Below, one piece after another: positions 8,861-17,897 of a stretch of 48,101 nucleotides of DNA. This DNA comes from Synechococcus sp. BO 8801 (GTDB lineage Bacteria; Cyanobacteriota; Cyanobacteriia; PCC-6307; Cyanobiaceae). The first letter of the stretch is position 1. Each line of letters begins with the position of its first letter. The stretch lies in NCBI RefSeq assembly GCF_002252675.1, contig NZ_NQKY01000023.1, positions 1 through 48,101 on the forward strand. The letters are read 5' to 3'. The position numbers and the translations under genes were made by a program. Under the pieces are notes generated by a model that did no database searches, was not told the DNA's origin, and saw only the letters and a list, made by a program, of their open reading frames with translations.

Positions 8861-9328
8861 GTGTCCATCCGCTGCCGCCGCCGCTGCCGCCGCGAGGTCT
8901 TGAAGCCGTGGGCCGGCGGCGCCTTGCTGCCCCTGATGCTGGCCATTGGGGTGACGGTGGGGGTCGGGGTGGCGGCCCCCGCCCTGGCCGAGCAGCCGGT
9001 GCCCCCCCAGATCCCCCGCGACGGCTGGAAGGACTGCGAGTACAACGACAAGCCCCTGGCCTGCGTCGATGAGCAGATCCCCGGCGGCCTGAAGATCCGC
9101 TGGAAGGACGGCCAGTCGATGACCTACCGGGCGGTGTCCGCCAAGGGCAAGGACCCCAGCGGCAGCGACCTGCTGCGCGACCGGCTGGGGGGGATCTGGC
9201 GCCGGGAGCTCTACGTCCAGGGCAACATCACCCTCACCAACGAGGCCAACGGCAACCGGATCTTCGTGCCGCTGCGCTTCCCCTGCAAACCGCCCCTGAA
9301 GGGGGAGGTGGGCTACTGCCGCTACTGA
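8861..9328 (+). CDS. secreted protein of unknown function
   Basis: About 155 residues from the GTG at 8861. It has a basic N-region rich in Arg, a hydrophobic stretch and a likely signal-peptidase site after APALA. The mature part has four Cys residues (KDCEYNDKPLACVDE near its start, then FPCKPP and GYCRY at the end) that could form two disulfides, and the segments LKIRWKDGQSMTY and DRLGGIWRRELY. I do not recognise the family. It is divergent from the aldolase gene and lies 11 bases before the oxidoreductase gene. A later ATG at 8936 would shorten the signal peptide. Confidence 0.7.
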   Translation: MSIRCRRRCRREVLKPWAGGALLPLMLAIGVTVGVGVAAPALAEQPVPPQIPRDGWKDCEYNDKPLACVDEQIPGGLKIRWKDGQSMTYRAVSAKGKDPSGSDLLRDRLGGIWRRELYVQGNITLTNEANGNRIFVPLRFPCKPPLKGEVGYCRY

Positions 9329-9339
9329 GCCCGGCCGCC

Positions 9340-10332
9340 ATGAGAGCGATTCTCGCCACCCCTGCCCTGGTGGACACCGAGTTGCCGGAGCCCGTCCCCG
9401 GCCCCCACGACCTGCTGGTGCGGATCGAGGCTGTGGCGGTGAACCCGATCGACACCAAGCTGCGGGCCGCCGTGGGCGACGGGGATCCTCCCCGGCAGCT
9501 GGGCTGGGACGCCGCCGGGGTGGTGGCGGCGACCGGGGAGGGGGTGGGCCGCTTCCGGGTGGGGGATGCGGTGATGTTCGCCGGCGATGCGGGACGGGCC
9601 GGCTGCAACGCCGAGGCCGTGCTGGTGGACGAGCGGCTGGTGGGCCGCAGACCGTCCCGGCTCTCCTGGGCCGAGGCGGCCAGCGTGCCGCTGACGGGGC
9701 TGACGGCGTGGGAGGCCCTGTTCGAGCGGCTCGACCTTGATCCAGCCGGTGGCACTGGGCGGGGCCGCAGCCTGCTGATCCTCGGCGGCGCCGGCGGGGT
9801 GGGCTCGATCGCCATCCCGCTGGCCCGACGGGCCGGGGCGGTGGTGATCGCCAGCGCCTCGCGGCCGGAGAGCGCCACCTGGGTGCGGGAGCTGGGGGCC
9901 GACCACGTCGTCGACCACCACCGGCCCCTGGCCCCCCAGCTGGCTGCCCTGGGCTACGAGGCGGTGGACCGGATCGCCAACTTCAGCGACACCGACGCCT
10001 ACTGGGAGGTGATGGCCGAGCTCATCGCCCCGCTGGGCTCGATCGTGGCGATCGTGGGCAACCGCCAGCCCCTCGACCTCAACCGGCTCAAGGCCAAGAG
10101 CGTGACCTTCGCCTGGGAGTTCATGTTCAGCCGCTCCCAGTTCCAGACCGCCGACATGGGGCGGCAGGGGGAAATCCTCGACCGGATCGCCGAGCTGTTC
10201 GAGGCCGGCGAGCTGCACCCCACCCTGGGCCGCACCCTGAGCCCCATCAACGCCGCCAACCTGGAGATCGCCCACGCCCAGCTGGCCTCCGGCCGCACGA
10301 TCGGCAAGATCGCCCTGGTGGGCTGGGACTAG
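9340..10332 (+). CDS. zinc-type alcohol dehydrogenase family / quinone oxidoreductase-like NADPH enzyme
   Basis: The 330-residue protein has an N-terminal GroES-like domain (VNPIDTKLRA, GWDAAGVVAATG) and a Rossmann domain with GGAGGVGSIAIPLARRAGA (about 149-167). The Cys/His zinc ligands of true alcohol dehydrogenases are not evident, which fits the quinone-oxidoreductase (ZADH) branch reducing activated double bonds or quinones with NADPH. The end RTIGKIALVGWD is typical. The gene starts 11 bases after the secreted-protein gene and its stop overlaps a convergent methyltransferase gene by 4 bases. Confidence 0.9.
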   Translation: MRAILATPALVDTELPEPVPGPHDLLVRIEAVAVNPIDTKLRAAVGDGDPPRQLGWDAAGVVAATGEGVGRFRVGDAVMFAGDAGRAGCNAEAVLVDERLVGRRPSRLSWAEAASVPLTGLTAWEALFERLDLDPAGGTGRGRSLLILGGAGGVGSIAIPLARRAGAVVIASASRPESATWVRELGADHVVDHHRPLAPQLAALGYEAVDRIANFSDTDAYWEVMAELIAPLGSIVAIVGNRQPLDLNRLKAKSVTFAWEFMFSRSQFQTADMGRQGEILDRIAELFEAGELHPTLGRTLSPINAANLEIAHAQLASGRTIGKIALVGWD

Positions 10333-11309
10333 GCCAGCCGCGCCACCAGCACCCGGTGGCGGGGGTCGCAGGCCTGGCGGCGCACGTCGCGGGAGCCGGC
10401 CTGCTCCAGGGTCCTGGGCAGATCGAGGCTGAAGTAGTCGGCCAGGTAGGGCTCGGTGCTCTTGAGCAGGGTGGCGATCGGCGCCGGCAGGCGGCGGATC
10501 ACATCTGAATCGGGGTCCTGATCCACCAGGGCCACCACCCCGCCGGGCCGCAGGAGGCGGGCCGCCTCCCGCAGCACCGCCCGGGTGGCCTCCATGGGCA
10601 GCTCATGGCACACGAACTGGAGGGTGATCAGGTCGACGCTGGCCGCGGGCAGGCCCGTGGCTTCGGCGGCGGCGTGGTGCCAGCGGCGGATACGCCCCCC
10701 GGAGTCGCGGACCCTGGCCACCGCCAGCATCTGGGGGGAGAGGTCGAGGCCGTCGACGGCGACGCCTGTGCCCTCACGCCGCTCCAGCCAGTCCTTGAGG
10801 GCCAGGGTGCCGACGCCCACCGAGCAGCCGATGTCGAGGGCGTTGCGCACCGGGCCGGTGAGGCTGGGCTCGATCGCGGCGAAGATCGCGTCCCTCAACC
10901 GCCGCTGGGCGTCCTGGGGCTCCAGGGTTTCCCCCGGCCACACCCGCAGGGCCATGGCATCGGTGGCCTGCTCCGCCTCACCGGCCGCCTGCCAGCAGAG
11001 GTTGCCTTCCTGGTAGGCGTGGAAGCGGGCCCGGTAGTAGGCCGGCGTGGCGGTGGCCGCATCGGTGCTGCTGGCCAGCAGCGGCTCGGCCTGGCGCACC
11101 AGCTCCTCGCGCCGGGCCCGCCAGGCGATGCCGCGACGCTCGGCGGTGCGGATGATCAGCTGGCGGGCCTGCAGGAACAGCAGCCGCCGCAGGGGCTCGA
11201 CCGCCAGCAGCCGGTCGATCAGCCAGCCGAGGGGATGGCGCGAGGCCACCCAGTTGGGGGGCGGTGCGGCGGCGGTCAGGGCCGGAGCGGAGGGCTGGGC
11301 CTGGGCCAT
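10329..11309 (-). CDS. class I SAM-dependent methyltransferase
   Basis: The 326-residue product has the SAM-binding glycine loop LDIGCSVGVGTL, an acidic motif LDLSPQML, and LLRPGGVVALVD after it. The N-terminal 130 residues are helical and carry no recognised motif; picocyanobacteria have methyltransferases of this layout, but the substrate is not known to me. The ATG at 11309 is the first good start. Its stop overlaps the convergent oxidoreductase gene. Confidence 0.88.
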   Translation of the reverse strand: MAQAQPSAPALTAAAPPPNWVASRHPLGWLIDRLLAVEPLRRLLFLQARQLIIRTAERRGIAWRARREELVRQAEPLLASSTDAATATPAYYRARFHAYQEGNLCWQAAGEAEQATDAMALRVWPGETLEPQDAQRRLRDAIFAAIEPSLTGPVRNALDIGCSVGVGTLALKDWLERREGTGVAVDGLDLSPQMLAVARVRDSGGRIRRWHHAAAEATGLPAASVDLITLQFVCHELPMEATRAVLREAARLLRPGGVVALVDQDPDSDVIRRLPAPIATLLKSTEPYLADYFSLDLPRTLEQAGSRDVRRQACDPRHRVLVARLA

Positions 11310-11330
11310 GGACGGCGAAGGGGCGGCGAG

Positions 11331-12464
11331 TCAGTCTGACGGGGCTGCGGGGCCCGGCGCCGGGCGCAACCGCAGCGAGGCGGCGAAGCCCGCCAGGGCC
11401 ACCGCCAGCCAGATCCAGCCGTGCAGGCTGAAGCTCATCACCCCGCCCAGGAAGGCATTGACGTTGCACCCCGAGGCCAGCACCCCGCCGTAGCCCATCA
11501 GCAGGCCGCCGAAGCCACGCCGGGCCAGGTCCGGCAGGGGCTCGGAGCGCTCACCGCGCCAGCGGAAACGGCCCTCGGCCAGGGCGGTGGCGACGGCGCC
11601 GTAGAGCAGGCCCAGATCGACGAGCACGGACTCGTTGAACAGCCAGGCGTCCGGCCCCGCCAGCAGGGCCTGGCCCCGGGGACTCCCCCAGAACAGGCTG
11701 CTGCCTGGATCCCAGCCCAGGGCCTGGGCGGCGTGGGCGCCACTGAGGGCCAGGCCCCAGAGCACCTTCCAGGGCTCGGCCGTCACCAGCAGCAGGCCCG
11801 TGGCCAGCAGGGCGACGGCGATGGCGCCGCCGTAAAGCCGGCGGCTGGGGGAGCGCCACGGCACCTGTCCGCTCCAGCGCGTCAGCAGCACGGCGATCAG
11901 GACGATGAAAGCGAGCTGCAGGGTCAGGGCGCCCAGCAGACCGAACAGCTCAAGACCGACCGGGGACGGCAGGCGCGGCAGGGGCAGGGCCGCCAGCTGC
12001 GGGGCGTGCAGGGTGCCGAGGAAGGCGCCGACGATCAGGCCGATCAGGGCGGCCAGCACGCCGCCGCCGCCGCGGGAGGCGGCCGCCAGGGTGCCGCAGC
12101 CGCAGGCCCGGGCCCGCTCCATGCCGATGCCGAACAGAAAGGCCCCGGCCAGGAAGGGCAAGGAGAGGGGGGTGGCCAGCAGCTTCGGCTGCAGGCCCGT
12201 GAGGGGCTCGGCGGTGAGCACCAGGGCCATGGCGATCACCAACAGCGCCGCCAGAAGCAGCTGGGCGAAGACCGGGTGGGGATCCCGCCGCTGGATCAGC
12301 CGGCGATAGCCGGAGGCGAAACCGAAGCCGGAGCGGACCAGGACGTGGCCGAGGCCGCAGCCCAGACCCCAGACCAGGGCCGAGGCAGGCTGCCGGGCCG
12401 CCAGGGCGGCGGCCACCGCCACGGCGAGGGCCACGGCGAGTGCGGCAGATGGGAAGCGCCTCAA
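11331..12464 (-). CDS. YeeE/YedE family sulfur-compound transporter
   Basis: The 377-residue, very hydrophobic protein has about nine or ten membrane segments. It holds the hallmark Cys motifs of the YeeE/YedE (TsuA-like) family, RACGCGTLAA in the first half and ASGCNVNAFLGG near the end. In characterised members such cysteines pass thiosulfate through the membrane. The start is a TTG whose bases overlap the TGA of the small secreted-peptide gene (TTGA), so translation is probably coupled. With the rhodanese upstream, this looks like a sulfur uptake and trafficking unit. Confidence 0.9.
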   Translation of the reverse strand: MRRFPSAALAVALAVAVAAALAARQPASALVWGLGCGLGHVLVRSGFGFASGYRRLIQRRDPHPVFAQLLLAALLVIAMALVLTAEPLTGLQPKLLATPLSLPFLAGAFLFGIGMERARACGCGTLAAASRGGGGVLAALIGLIVGAFLGTLHAPQLAALPLPRLPSPVGLELFGLLGALTLQLAFIVLIAVLLTRWSGQVPWRSPSRRLYGGAIAVALLATGLLLVTAEPWKVLWGLALSGAHAAQALGWDPGSSLFWGSPRGQALLAGPDAWLFNESVLVDLGLLYGAVATALAEGRFRWRGERSEPLPDLARRGFGGLLMGYGGVLASGCNVNAFLGGVMSFSLHGWIWLAVALAGFAASLRLRPAPGPAAPSD

Positions 12465-12604
12465 CGCTTCTTGGCTTTGGCTTGGGATGGGGACTCGCTG
12501 CCGGTGTCACAGGCGAGGGCTGCGGCAGGTGGGAGCAGCAGCACCAGCAGCACGCCGGCCAGGGGGAAGAGCCGGGTGGCCTGGCGAAGGAGGGGCATGG
12601 ACAT
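12461..12604 (-). CDS. 47-residue secreted peptide in the sulfur-transport operon
   Basis: The frame starts at the ATG at 12604 (an ATG two codons on is also possible). It encodes a basic N-terminus, a long hydrophobic core (FPLAGVLLVLLLPPAAALA) and then CDTGSESPSQAKAKKR. The Cys right after ALA could be a lipoprotein-like acylation site, though the lipobox is not classical, or simply the first mature residue. The stop overlaps the start of the YeeE/YedE gene by 4 bases, good evidence that it is translated. A role as a small sulfur carrier or accessory subunit is inference. Confidence 0.65.
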   Translation of the reverse strand: MSMPLLRQATRLFPLAGVLLVLLLPPAAALACDTGSESPSQAKAKKR

Positions 12605-12634
12605 GGAGAAACGGGGTGGAACTGGAGGGGGGGA

Positions 12635-13699
12635 TCAGCGGCTGCTCACCAGGGCCGGGCTGCCTTCCGGCCCAACGGCGATCGGCAAATTGGAGGCACT
12701 GTATTCGGTCCAGGAGCCCTCATAGATCCGCACGTTGGGGTACTTGAGGAGGTGCCGGAGGGTGAGGAACTGGAGGCTGGCCTCCCGGCCGGTGCTGCAG
12801 GAAATGATGATTTCCTTGTCGGGGGTGATACCGCGGCTGACAAGCAGGGCCCGGATCTCTTCGAGGGACTTCAGCTTGTGGGCGTTCTTCTTGGCTTCAT
12901 CGGCGTTGTTCGCTTCGGTGAACGCCTGCCAGGGGATGTTCCTGGCCCCGGGGATGTGGCCGTTGCGGATGAAGGTCTGGTCGGTGCCCTCGAACTGGGC
13001 CTTGGGACGCGGGTCGATGATCACCACGTCCTTGCGGCCGATCCGGGGCTCCAGCTCCTTGAGGGTGATGGCCAGTCCCTTGACCGTGGTGGGCCGGAAG
13101 CTGCCGGCCTGGAAGGTGGGGAACGCCTTGGTGGTGCTCTGGCCGGCCGCCTTGTAGCCGCTGAGGCCGCCATCGACGATCGCGACCTGACGCACGCCGC
13201 TCTTCTCGAGGATGTAGGAGACGAGGGCGGTGCCGAGCACGTCGTTGCCGTCGGAATAGACGAGCACCGAATCCCGGTTGGAGATGCCCGCCTCGCTCAG
13301 GAGGCTGGCGAGCTTGGTGGGACCCCAGATCTGGAAGGGCAGGCGGCCGTTGGGGCCACGGAAGGCCTGCTCGGAGAGGTGCACGGCGCCGGGCACGTGG
13401 CCACCGATGTAGGAGAGCGGCGGCACCGGGCGAACATCCAGCACCTTCCAGCGGCCCGAGCGGGCGGCGTCGGCCGCCTGCTCGGGGGAGAACACCTGGA
13501 AGCTCGTGCCCCCCGCGGCCAGGGTCGCGACACCGGCGCTGGCCTGGGCGGGAGCGGCGGCCTGGGCCTGGGTGGCGGGGGTGCTGCCGATGCCCAGCGT
13601 GGTGGCGGTGGTGATGGCGGCGGCGGCACCGAGCGCGGCGGACACCAGCAGACGCCGGGAGAGGCGGAGCCTGGAGAGGCGGACCCTGGAGAACGTCAT
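12635..13699 (-). CDS. exported two-domain rhodanese-type sulfurtransferase
   Basis: The 354-residue product starts at the ATG at 13699. The N-terminus has SRRLLVSAALG, a twin-arginine-like signal, and a hydrophobic stretch ending near TQAQA. Two rhodanese domains follow: a first without a catalytic Cys (VLDVRPVPPLSYIGGHVPGA) and a second with DPRPKAQFEG, NGHIPGARNIPW and the active loop CSTGRE (Cys301). Such enzymes move sulfane sulfur from thiosulfate or mercaptopyruvate to an acceptor. It lies 30 bases upstream of the secreted peptide and YeeE/YedE transporter genes, so periplasmic sulfur handling is likely. Confidence 0.92.
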   Translation of the reverse strand: MTFSRVRLSRLRLSRRLLVSAALGAAAAITTATTLGIGSTPATQAQAAAPAQASAGVATLAAGGTSFQVFSPEQAADAARSGRWKVLDVRPVPPLSYIGGHVPGAVHLSEQAFRGPNGRLPFQIWGPTKLASLLSEAGISNRDSVLVYSDGNDVLGTALVSYILEKSGVRQVAIVDGGLSGYKAAGQSTTKAFPTFQAGSFRPTTVKGLAITLKELEPRIGRKDVVIIDPRPKAQFEGTDQTFIRNGHIPGARNIPWQAFTEANNADEAKKNAHKLKSLEEIRALLVSRGITPDKEIIISCSTGREASLQFLTLRHLLKYPNVRIYEGSWTEYSASNLPIAVGPEGSPALVSSR

Positions 13700-13824
13700 T
13701 GAACACAAAGGTGATCGATGAACCGATCTTAGAAGATCGGTGGACGTCTCTGGTTGTGCGGATAGCAACAGTGGGGCGCTCCTGGTATTCCGGGTTACCT
13801 TTCCTTCCATCCCGCCACCGAACC

Positions 13825-14253
13825 ATGCCCTGGCGTCCCCGCCTGCTGGCCCTCTCCACCTCCCTGCTGGTGGGGGCCGGCGCCCTGGTCGGCGGGGCCG
13901 CCCTTGCCACCCCGGCCGGATCGCTGCTCAAGGGCCTGGCGCTGCCGCTGCCCAAGCCGGCGGCCAGCCTGTTCGCGGCCAACGCCATCGGCCAGACCAG
14001 CCTCAACACCCAGCTGCCCGGCAAGCCGGACGAGCTGCTCGCCAAGGTGAAGGCGTCCCTGGCCAAGCAGGGCTACAGCGAGCGCAAGATCAACACCGTG
14101 GTGGGCCCGTGGGGCTTCAACCTGGTGCTCGATCCCCCGGCGGGCACCAAGGTGGACGGCACCGCCGACGGCAAGGCCGCCGCCCTGGTGCTGCAGGCCA
14201 CCGCCATCGGCCCCAACCAGCTCAACCTCAACGTCCGCTTCGAAGGGCTCTGA
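13825..14253 (+). CDS. secreted protein of unknown function
   Basis: The 142-residue product from the ATG at 13825 begins MPWRPRLLALSTSLLVGAGA, a signal peptide ending near ALATPA. The mature part contains DELLAKVKASLAKQGYSERK, VVGPWGFNLVLDPPAGT and ends LNLNVRFEGL. I do not recognise a family. It is divergent from the rhodanese gene, and the lower-GC gap at 13700-13824 probably holds the promoters of both. The next gene is in the same frame right after its stop codon. Confidence 0.7.
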   Translation: MPWRPRLLALSTSLLVGAGALVGGAALATPAGSLLKGLALPLPKPAASLFAANAIGQTSLNTQLPGKPDELLAKVKASLAKQGYSERKINTVVGPWGFNLVLDPPAGTKVDGTADGKAAALVLQATAIGPNQLNLNVRFEGL

Positions 14254-14328
14254 GGGGTCACGGACCCGAGTCACCCCACGGACAGCACCCCGGCCCCCAG
14301 CTGGTGGGCCCGCCACTGGAAGTGGCTG

Positions 14329-14697
14329 GTGCCGGCCGGCTGCCTCACCGGGCTGGTGGGCGTGGCGGGCTTCATCGCCCTGATCGTCAGCCTCGTGTTC
14401 GGGCTGCTCAAGTCGACCACGCCCTACAAGGAGGCTCTGGCGAAGGCCCAGCGGGATCCGGTGGTGATCGGCCGGCTGGGCACGCCGATCCAGGGGGGCT
14501 TCCTCGTCTCGGGCAAAGTCAGCCTCTCCGGCGGCACGGGCGAAGCCCAGCTGGCCATTCCCCTGCAGGGGTCCAGGGGCAGCGGCACCCTCTACGTGGA
14601 GGCCCGCCAGAAGTCCGGCACCTGGACCTACTCCACCCTGACGGTCCGCCCGGATGGGCCCGGCGAAGCCATCAGCCTGCTGCGCCCTTCGCTCTGA
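14329..14697 (+). CDS. Coa1-like (cytochrome c oxidase assembly factor family) membrane protein, start uncertain
   Basis: The 122 residues from the GTG at 14329 hold one membrane helix (LTGLVGVAGFIALIVSLVFG), then ALAKAQRDPVVIGRLGTPI and a beta-rich C-terminal part (LYVEARQKSGTWTYSTLTV) as in bacterial Coa1-like proteins. The family usually begins before the helix with Trp- and Lys-rich residues. Exactly such residues (SWWARHWKWLVP) are encoded upstream in the same frame, back to the TGA at 14251, but that stretch has no ATG, GTG or TTG. The true start may be non-standard, or the frame may be joined to the preceding gene. Confidence 0.75.
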   Translation: MPAGCLTGLVGVAGFIALIVSLVFGLLKSTTPYKEALAKAQRDPVVIGRLGTPIQGGFLVSGKVSLSGGTGEAQLAIPLQGSRGSGTLYVEARQKSGTWTYSTLTVRPDGPGEAISLLRPSL

Positions 14698-14704
14698 AGC
14701 CGGC

Positions 14705-15817
14705 TCAGCCCGCGGCCACCGGGGCGGCGTAGAGGGCCTGGAGGCCCGCCTCGCTGGCCGGTGCCACGCCCCGCTCGGTGATCAGGGCCGTCACCAGCCG
14801 GGCGGGGGTGACATCAAAGGCGGGGTTGAAGCCCTCGCTGCCATCGGGCACCAGCTGCACGCTGGTGGGCTCCCCTGCCGCGGGCTTGCCGGCGATGCGG
14901 GTCACCTCCAGGGGGGAGCGGGCCTCGATCGGGATCTCCTTCACCCCGTCGCCGATCGACCAGTCGATGGTGGAGGCGGGCAGGGCCACGTAGAAGGGCA
15001 CGCCGTTGTCGTGGGCGGCCAGGGCCTTGAGGTAGGTGCCGATCTTGTTGCAGACATCGCCCGTGCGGGTGGTGCGGTCGGTGCCGACGATCACCGCATC
15101 CACCTGACCGTGCTGCATCAGGTGCCCGCCGGCGTTGTCGACGATCACGGTGTGGGGCACCCCTTCGCGGCCCAGCTCGAAGGCCGTCAGGCTGGCCCCC
15201 TGGTTGCGGGGGCGGGTCTCATCGACCCAGACGTGGATCGGCAGGCCGGAGCGGTGCGCCTTGTAGATCGGCGCCAGGGCCGTGCCCCAGTCGACCGTCG
15301 CCAGCCAGCCGGCATTGCAGTGGGTGAGCACGTTCAGGGGCTGGCCGCGGCGCTCCTCGGGGCGCCGGGCGGCGATCTCCTGGAAGAGGCGCAGGCCGTG
15401 GTCGCCGATCGCCTCGCACATGGCCACGTCCTCCTCGGCGATGGCGGCCGCCTCGGCCCTGGCCGCCTCGGCACGCTGCTCCGGTGCCAGGGGCAGCACG
15501 GCGGCCCGCACCCGCTCCAGGGCCCAGCGCAGGTTGATGGCGGTGGGGCGGGTGGCGTCGAGGCGCTCGAAGGCCGCGGCCAGGGAGGCGTCGGAGGGAT
15601 CGGCCTCCAGGGCCAGCATCAGCCCGTAGGCCCCGGTGACGCCGATCAGGGGAGCCCCCCGCACCACCATGGTGACGATCGCCTCGGCCGCCTCCTCGAC
15701 AGTGGTGAGCGAGCGGGTCACGAACCGGTGCGGCAGCAGGGTCTGGTCGATGACACCGACCGAGCGGCCGCCCTCCTCCAGCCAGATGGTGCGCCAGGGC
15801 CTGCCGTCGATGTTCAT
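14705..15817 (-). CDS. mtnA: S-methyl-5-thioribose-1-phosphate isomerase
   Basis: The 370-residue enzyme turns methylthioribose-1-phosphate into methylthioribulose-1-phosphate in the methionine salvage pathway. Visible are [21 protein letters not shown] (Cys167), the [18 protein letters not shown] block with catalytic Asp247, and [12 protein letters not shown]. The ATG at 15817 gives the usual start [11 protein letters not shown]. It lies 13 bases after the amidase gene at the end of a long minus-strand run. Its stop is 7 bases from that of the convergent Coa1-like gene. Confidence 0.96.
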   Translation of the reverse strand: MNIDGRPWRTIWLEEGGRSVGVIDQTLLPHRFVTRSLTTVEEAAEAIVTMVVRGAPLIGVTGAYGLMLALEADPSDASLAAAFERLDATRPTAINLRWALERVRAAVLPLAPEQRAEAARAEAAAIAEEDVAMCEAIGDHGLRLFQEIAARRPEERRGQPLNVLTHCNAGWLATVDWGTALAPIYKAHRSGLPIHVWVDETRPRNQGASLTAFELGREGVPHTVIVDNAGGHLMQHGQVDAVIVGTDRTTRTGDVCNKIGTYLKALAAHDNGVPFYVALPASTIDWSIGDGVKEIPIEARSPLEVTRIAGKPAAGEPTSVQLVPDGSEGFNPAFDVTPARLVTALITERGVAPASEAGLQALYAAPVAAG

Positions 15818-15830
15818 CGGAAAGGGGGAG

Positions 15831-17477
15831 TCATGGGGACGCAGGGGCCGTGGGCGCCGGTTTTGATTTTCCGCCATCACCGGGCCGGCCCAGAAGGTCG
15901 TCGGTGAGGCGGCGGAAGCGGGCGGGCTCGAGATCCCCGAGGGCCTCGCCGCGGCGGCTGCGCCAGGCGTTCCAGCCCAGCAGCGGCACCAGCCGGTTGT
16001 GGGCGGCCAGATCCAGGGGGGACGCCAGGGGGACCACGGGTCGGGGGGCCGGCAGCGGCCCGCGGCGGGCCTCCAGCAGGGCGGCGATGGCGACGAGGTC
16101 CTCGTCCCGGCCGCTGGCGCCGAGGATCTCCAGGCCCACGGGCAGGCCGCGGCCATCGACGGCCACCGGCAGGGCCACCGCCGGCAGGCCGCTGGTGCTG
16201 CTCACCATGCAGCTGATGACGGGCGAGGGCTCGCGCTGGGCGCCGCCGCGCCGATCCGGCAGCAGCAGCAGGCCATCGAGGCGCTGGGCCGCCAGAGCCT
16301 GCTCCAGTCGGTGGCGGTTGGCGGCCATCCGCCGGCGCGCCCGCGCCTCCGCCGCCGGATCGCTGGCCATCAGGTCGCGGCATTCGGCCGGGGTCCATTC
16401 CGGGGGCAGGCGGCCGGAGCCGCAGATGTCGTCCCAGCTGCGCCGGCTGCCGGGGTAGCGGGCCAGCTGGGCATCGATGCGGCGCCCCGACCCTTTCACG
16501 AAATCCGAACCCAGCCGGGTGTCGAGCCCCGGCACCACCAGCGCCTCGACCACCTCCGCTCCGGCCGCCCGCAGCAGCTCCACCGCCTGGCGCAGGGCCG
16601 CCGCCGCCGCCTCGGTGGTGGGCGCCAGGTCCTTGTCACCGGCCCTGGCCAGCACCGCCAGCCGCCGGCCGCGCAGATCCGGCGGGGACGCCGCCTGCTC
16701 GGGCCGCCAGCTGGGATCGAGCACCGCCAGGCCCCGGGCCAGCAGGCCCATGTCGCGGGCGATCAGCCCCGGCGTGCCGTTGACGAAACCCAGTGGCAGC
16801 AGGCCGGCGCTGGAGAAGCGCCCCTGGGTGGGCCGCAGGGTCACGGCGCCGTTGTAGACGGCCGGCAGGCGCAGGGAGCCGCAGTTGTCGCTGCCGAGGG
16901 CCAGGGGCACGAAGCCGGCCGCGACGGCCACGGCGGATCCGGAGGAGGAGCCCCCCGGACTGAGCCAGGGGTCATAGGCGTTGCCGACCCGGCCCGCCGC
17001 CCCCGACAGCCCGCGGATGCCGAAGGCGAACTCGTCCATGGTGGTGGTGCCCACCACGATCGCCCCGGCGGCCCGCAGCCGGCCCACCGCCTCGGCGTCG
17101 GCCGCGGGCTGGTTGCCCAGCAGGGCCAGGGAGCCGGCCGCCATCGGCTGGTCGGCGGTGGCGAAGTTGTCCTTCACCGCCAGCGGCAGGCAGTCGAGGG
17201 CACCGGCGGGGGCGCCCGCCGCCCGGGCGCGGTCGTGGGCGGCGGCCTGCTCGAGGGCGTAGGGGTTGAGCTGCTGGAAGGCGTTGAGGGGCGGCCCGGA
17301 GCCGGTGGCCAGGTTGCGGGACAGGATCTCCACCTGCACCGCCCGGATCCGGGCCTCGCAGGTGGACGCCGGGCCCGCCGCAGCAACCGGAACCGCCAGC
17401 GCCCCCAGCACCAGGGCCAGCCCGGCGCCGAGCGATGCCGTGGCCATGCCGGACCGGGGGCGTTGCAGCAGGTCCAT
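15831..17477 (-). CDS. exported amidase-signature family hydrolase
   Basis: The 548-residue product has an N-terminal hydrophobic signal ([21 protein letters not shown]). The amidase signature has all three catalytic parts: Lys102 in LAVKDN, the serine cluster in [15 protein letters not shown] (about 174-188), and nucleophile Ser201 in CGSLRLPA. Family members cut amide bonds in many small molecules; export suggests an external or periplasmic amide. It starts 9 bases after the cyclic-nucleotide-domain gene, in the same run as the split PEP-type enzyme. The DNCGS loop differs from the common DTGGS form but keeps the nucleophile. Confidence 0.9.
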   Translation of the reverse strand: MDLLQRPRSGMATASLGAGLALVLGALAVPVAAAGPASTCEARIRAVQVEILSRNLATGSGPPLNAFQQLNPYALEQAAAHDRARAAGAPAGALDCLPLAVKDNFATADQPMAAGSLALLGNQPAADAEAVGRLRAAGAIVVGTTTMDEFAFGIRGLSGAAGRVGNAYDPWLSPGGSSSGSAVAVAAGFVPLALGSDNCGSLRLPAVYNGAVTLRPTQGRFSSAGLLPLGFVNGTPGLIARDMGLLARGLAVLDPSWRPEQAASPPDLRGRRLAVLARAGDKDLAPTTEAAAAALRQAVELLRAAGAEVVEALVVPGLDTRLGSDFVKGSGRRIDAQLARYPGSRRSWDDICGSGRLPPEWTPAECRDLMASDPAAEARARRRMAANRHRLEQALAAQRLDGLLLLPDRRGGAQREPSPVISCMVSSTSGLPAVALPVAVDGRGLPVGLEILGASGRDEDLVAIAALLEARRGPLPAPRPVVPLASPLDLAAHNRLVPLLGWNAWRSRRGEALGDLEPARFRRLTDDLLGRPGDGGKSKPAPTAPASP

Positions 17478-17486
17478 GGCGCCGGC

Positions 17487-17897
17487 TCAGCCCCGCCGGG
17501 CGTCGCGCAGCATCATCGCCATGCGCTGCAGCAGCTTCCAGCCGATCACGCCGTTGGACTCCACCAGGGGGCGGAACTCCCAGTAGGTGAGGCCATAGCA
17601 GTCGAGGCGCGTGGCGGCGGTGATCGTGGCCATGCGGGTGCCGTCATCGATCAGGGCGATCTCGCCGAAGAAGTCGCCGGCGCCGAGCCTGGAGCGCACG
17701 GTCCCCTGGATCGTCACCGTCGCCTCACCGGCCTCGATCACATAGAAGGCGGAGCCGCCGGAGCCCTCCTGGATGATCGTTTCACCGGCCTCGAAGTCCC
17801 GCTCCTTGAACAGCACGGCGATCTGCTGGAGTTCCTCGGGGCTCAGATCGGCGAACAGCGGCACCCGCTGCAGCACTTCGACGGGGGCGCCGCGCAT
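17487..17897 (-). CDS. stand-alone cyclic-nucleotide-binding domain protein
   Basis: The 136-residue product is a single Crp-type sensor domain: VPLFADLSPEELQQIA, then FEAGETIIQEGSGGSAFYVI, and the phosphate-binding cassette FGEIALIDDGTRMATIT with the conserved Glu and Arg. These residues suggest it can still bind cAMP or cGMP. There is no DNA-binding or catalytic domain, so it must act by contact with a partner. Its ATG is directly next to the stop of the ATP-grasp gene, which suggests the two products work together. Confidence 0.9.
   Translation of the reverse strand: MRGAPVEVLQRVPLFADLSPEELQQIAVLFKERDFEAGETIIQEGSGGSAFYVIEAGEATVTIQGTVRSRLGAGDFFGEIALIDDGTRMATITAATRLDCYGLTYWEFRPLVESNGVIGWKLLQRMAMMLRDARRG

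Noticed and set aside
7186..9072. A 628-residue open frame on the plus strand
   Set aside because: It is the antisense shadow of the aldolase/dehydrogenase, Gly/Gln/His-rich with no domain.
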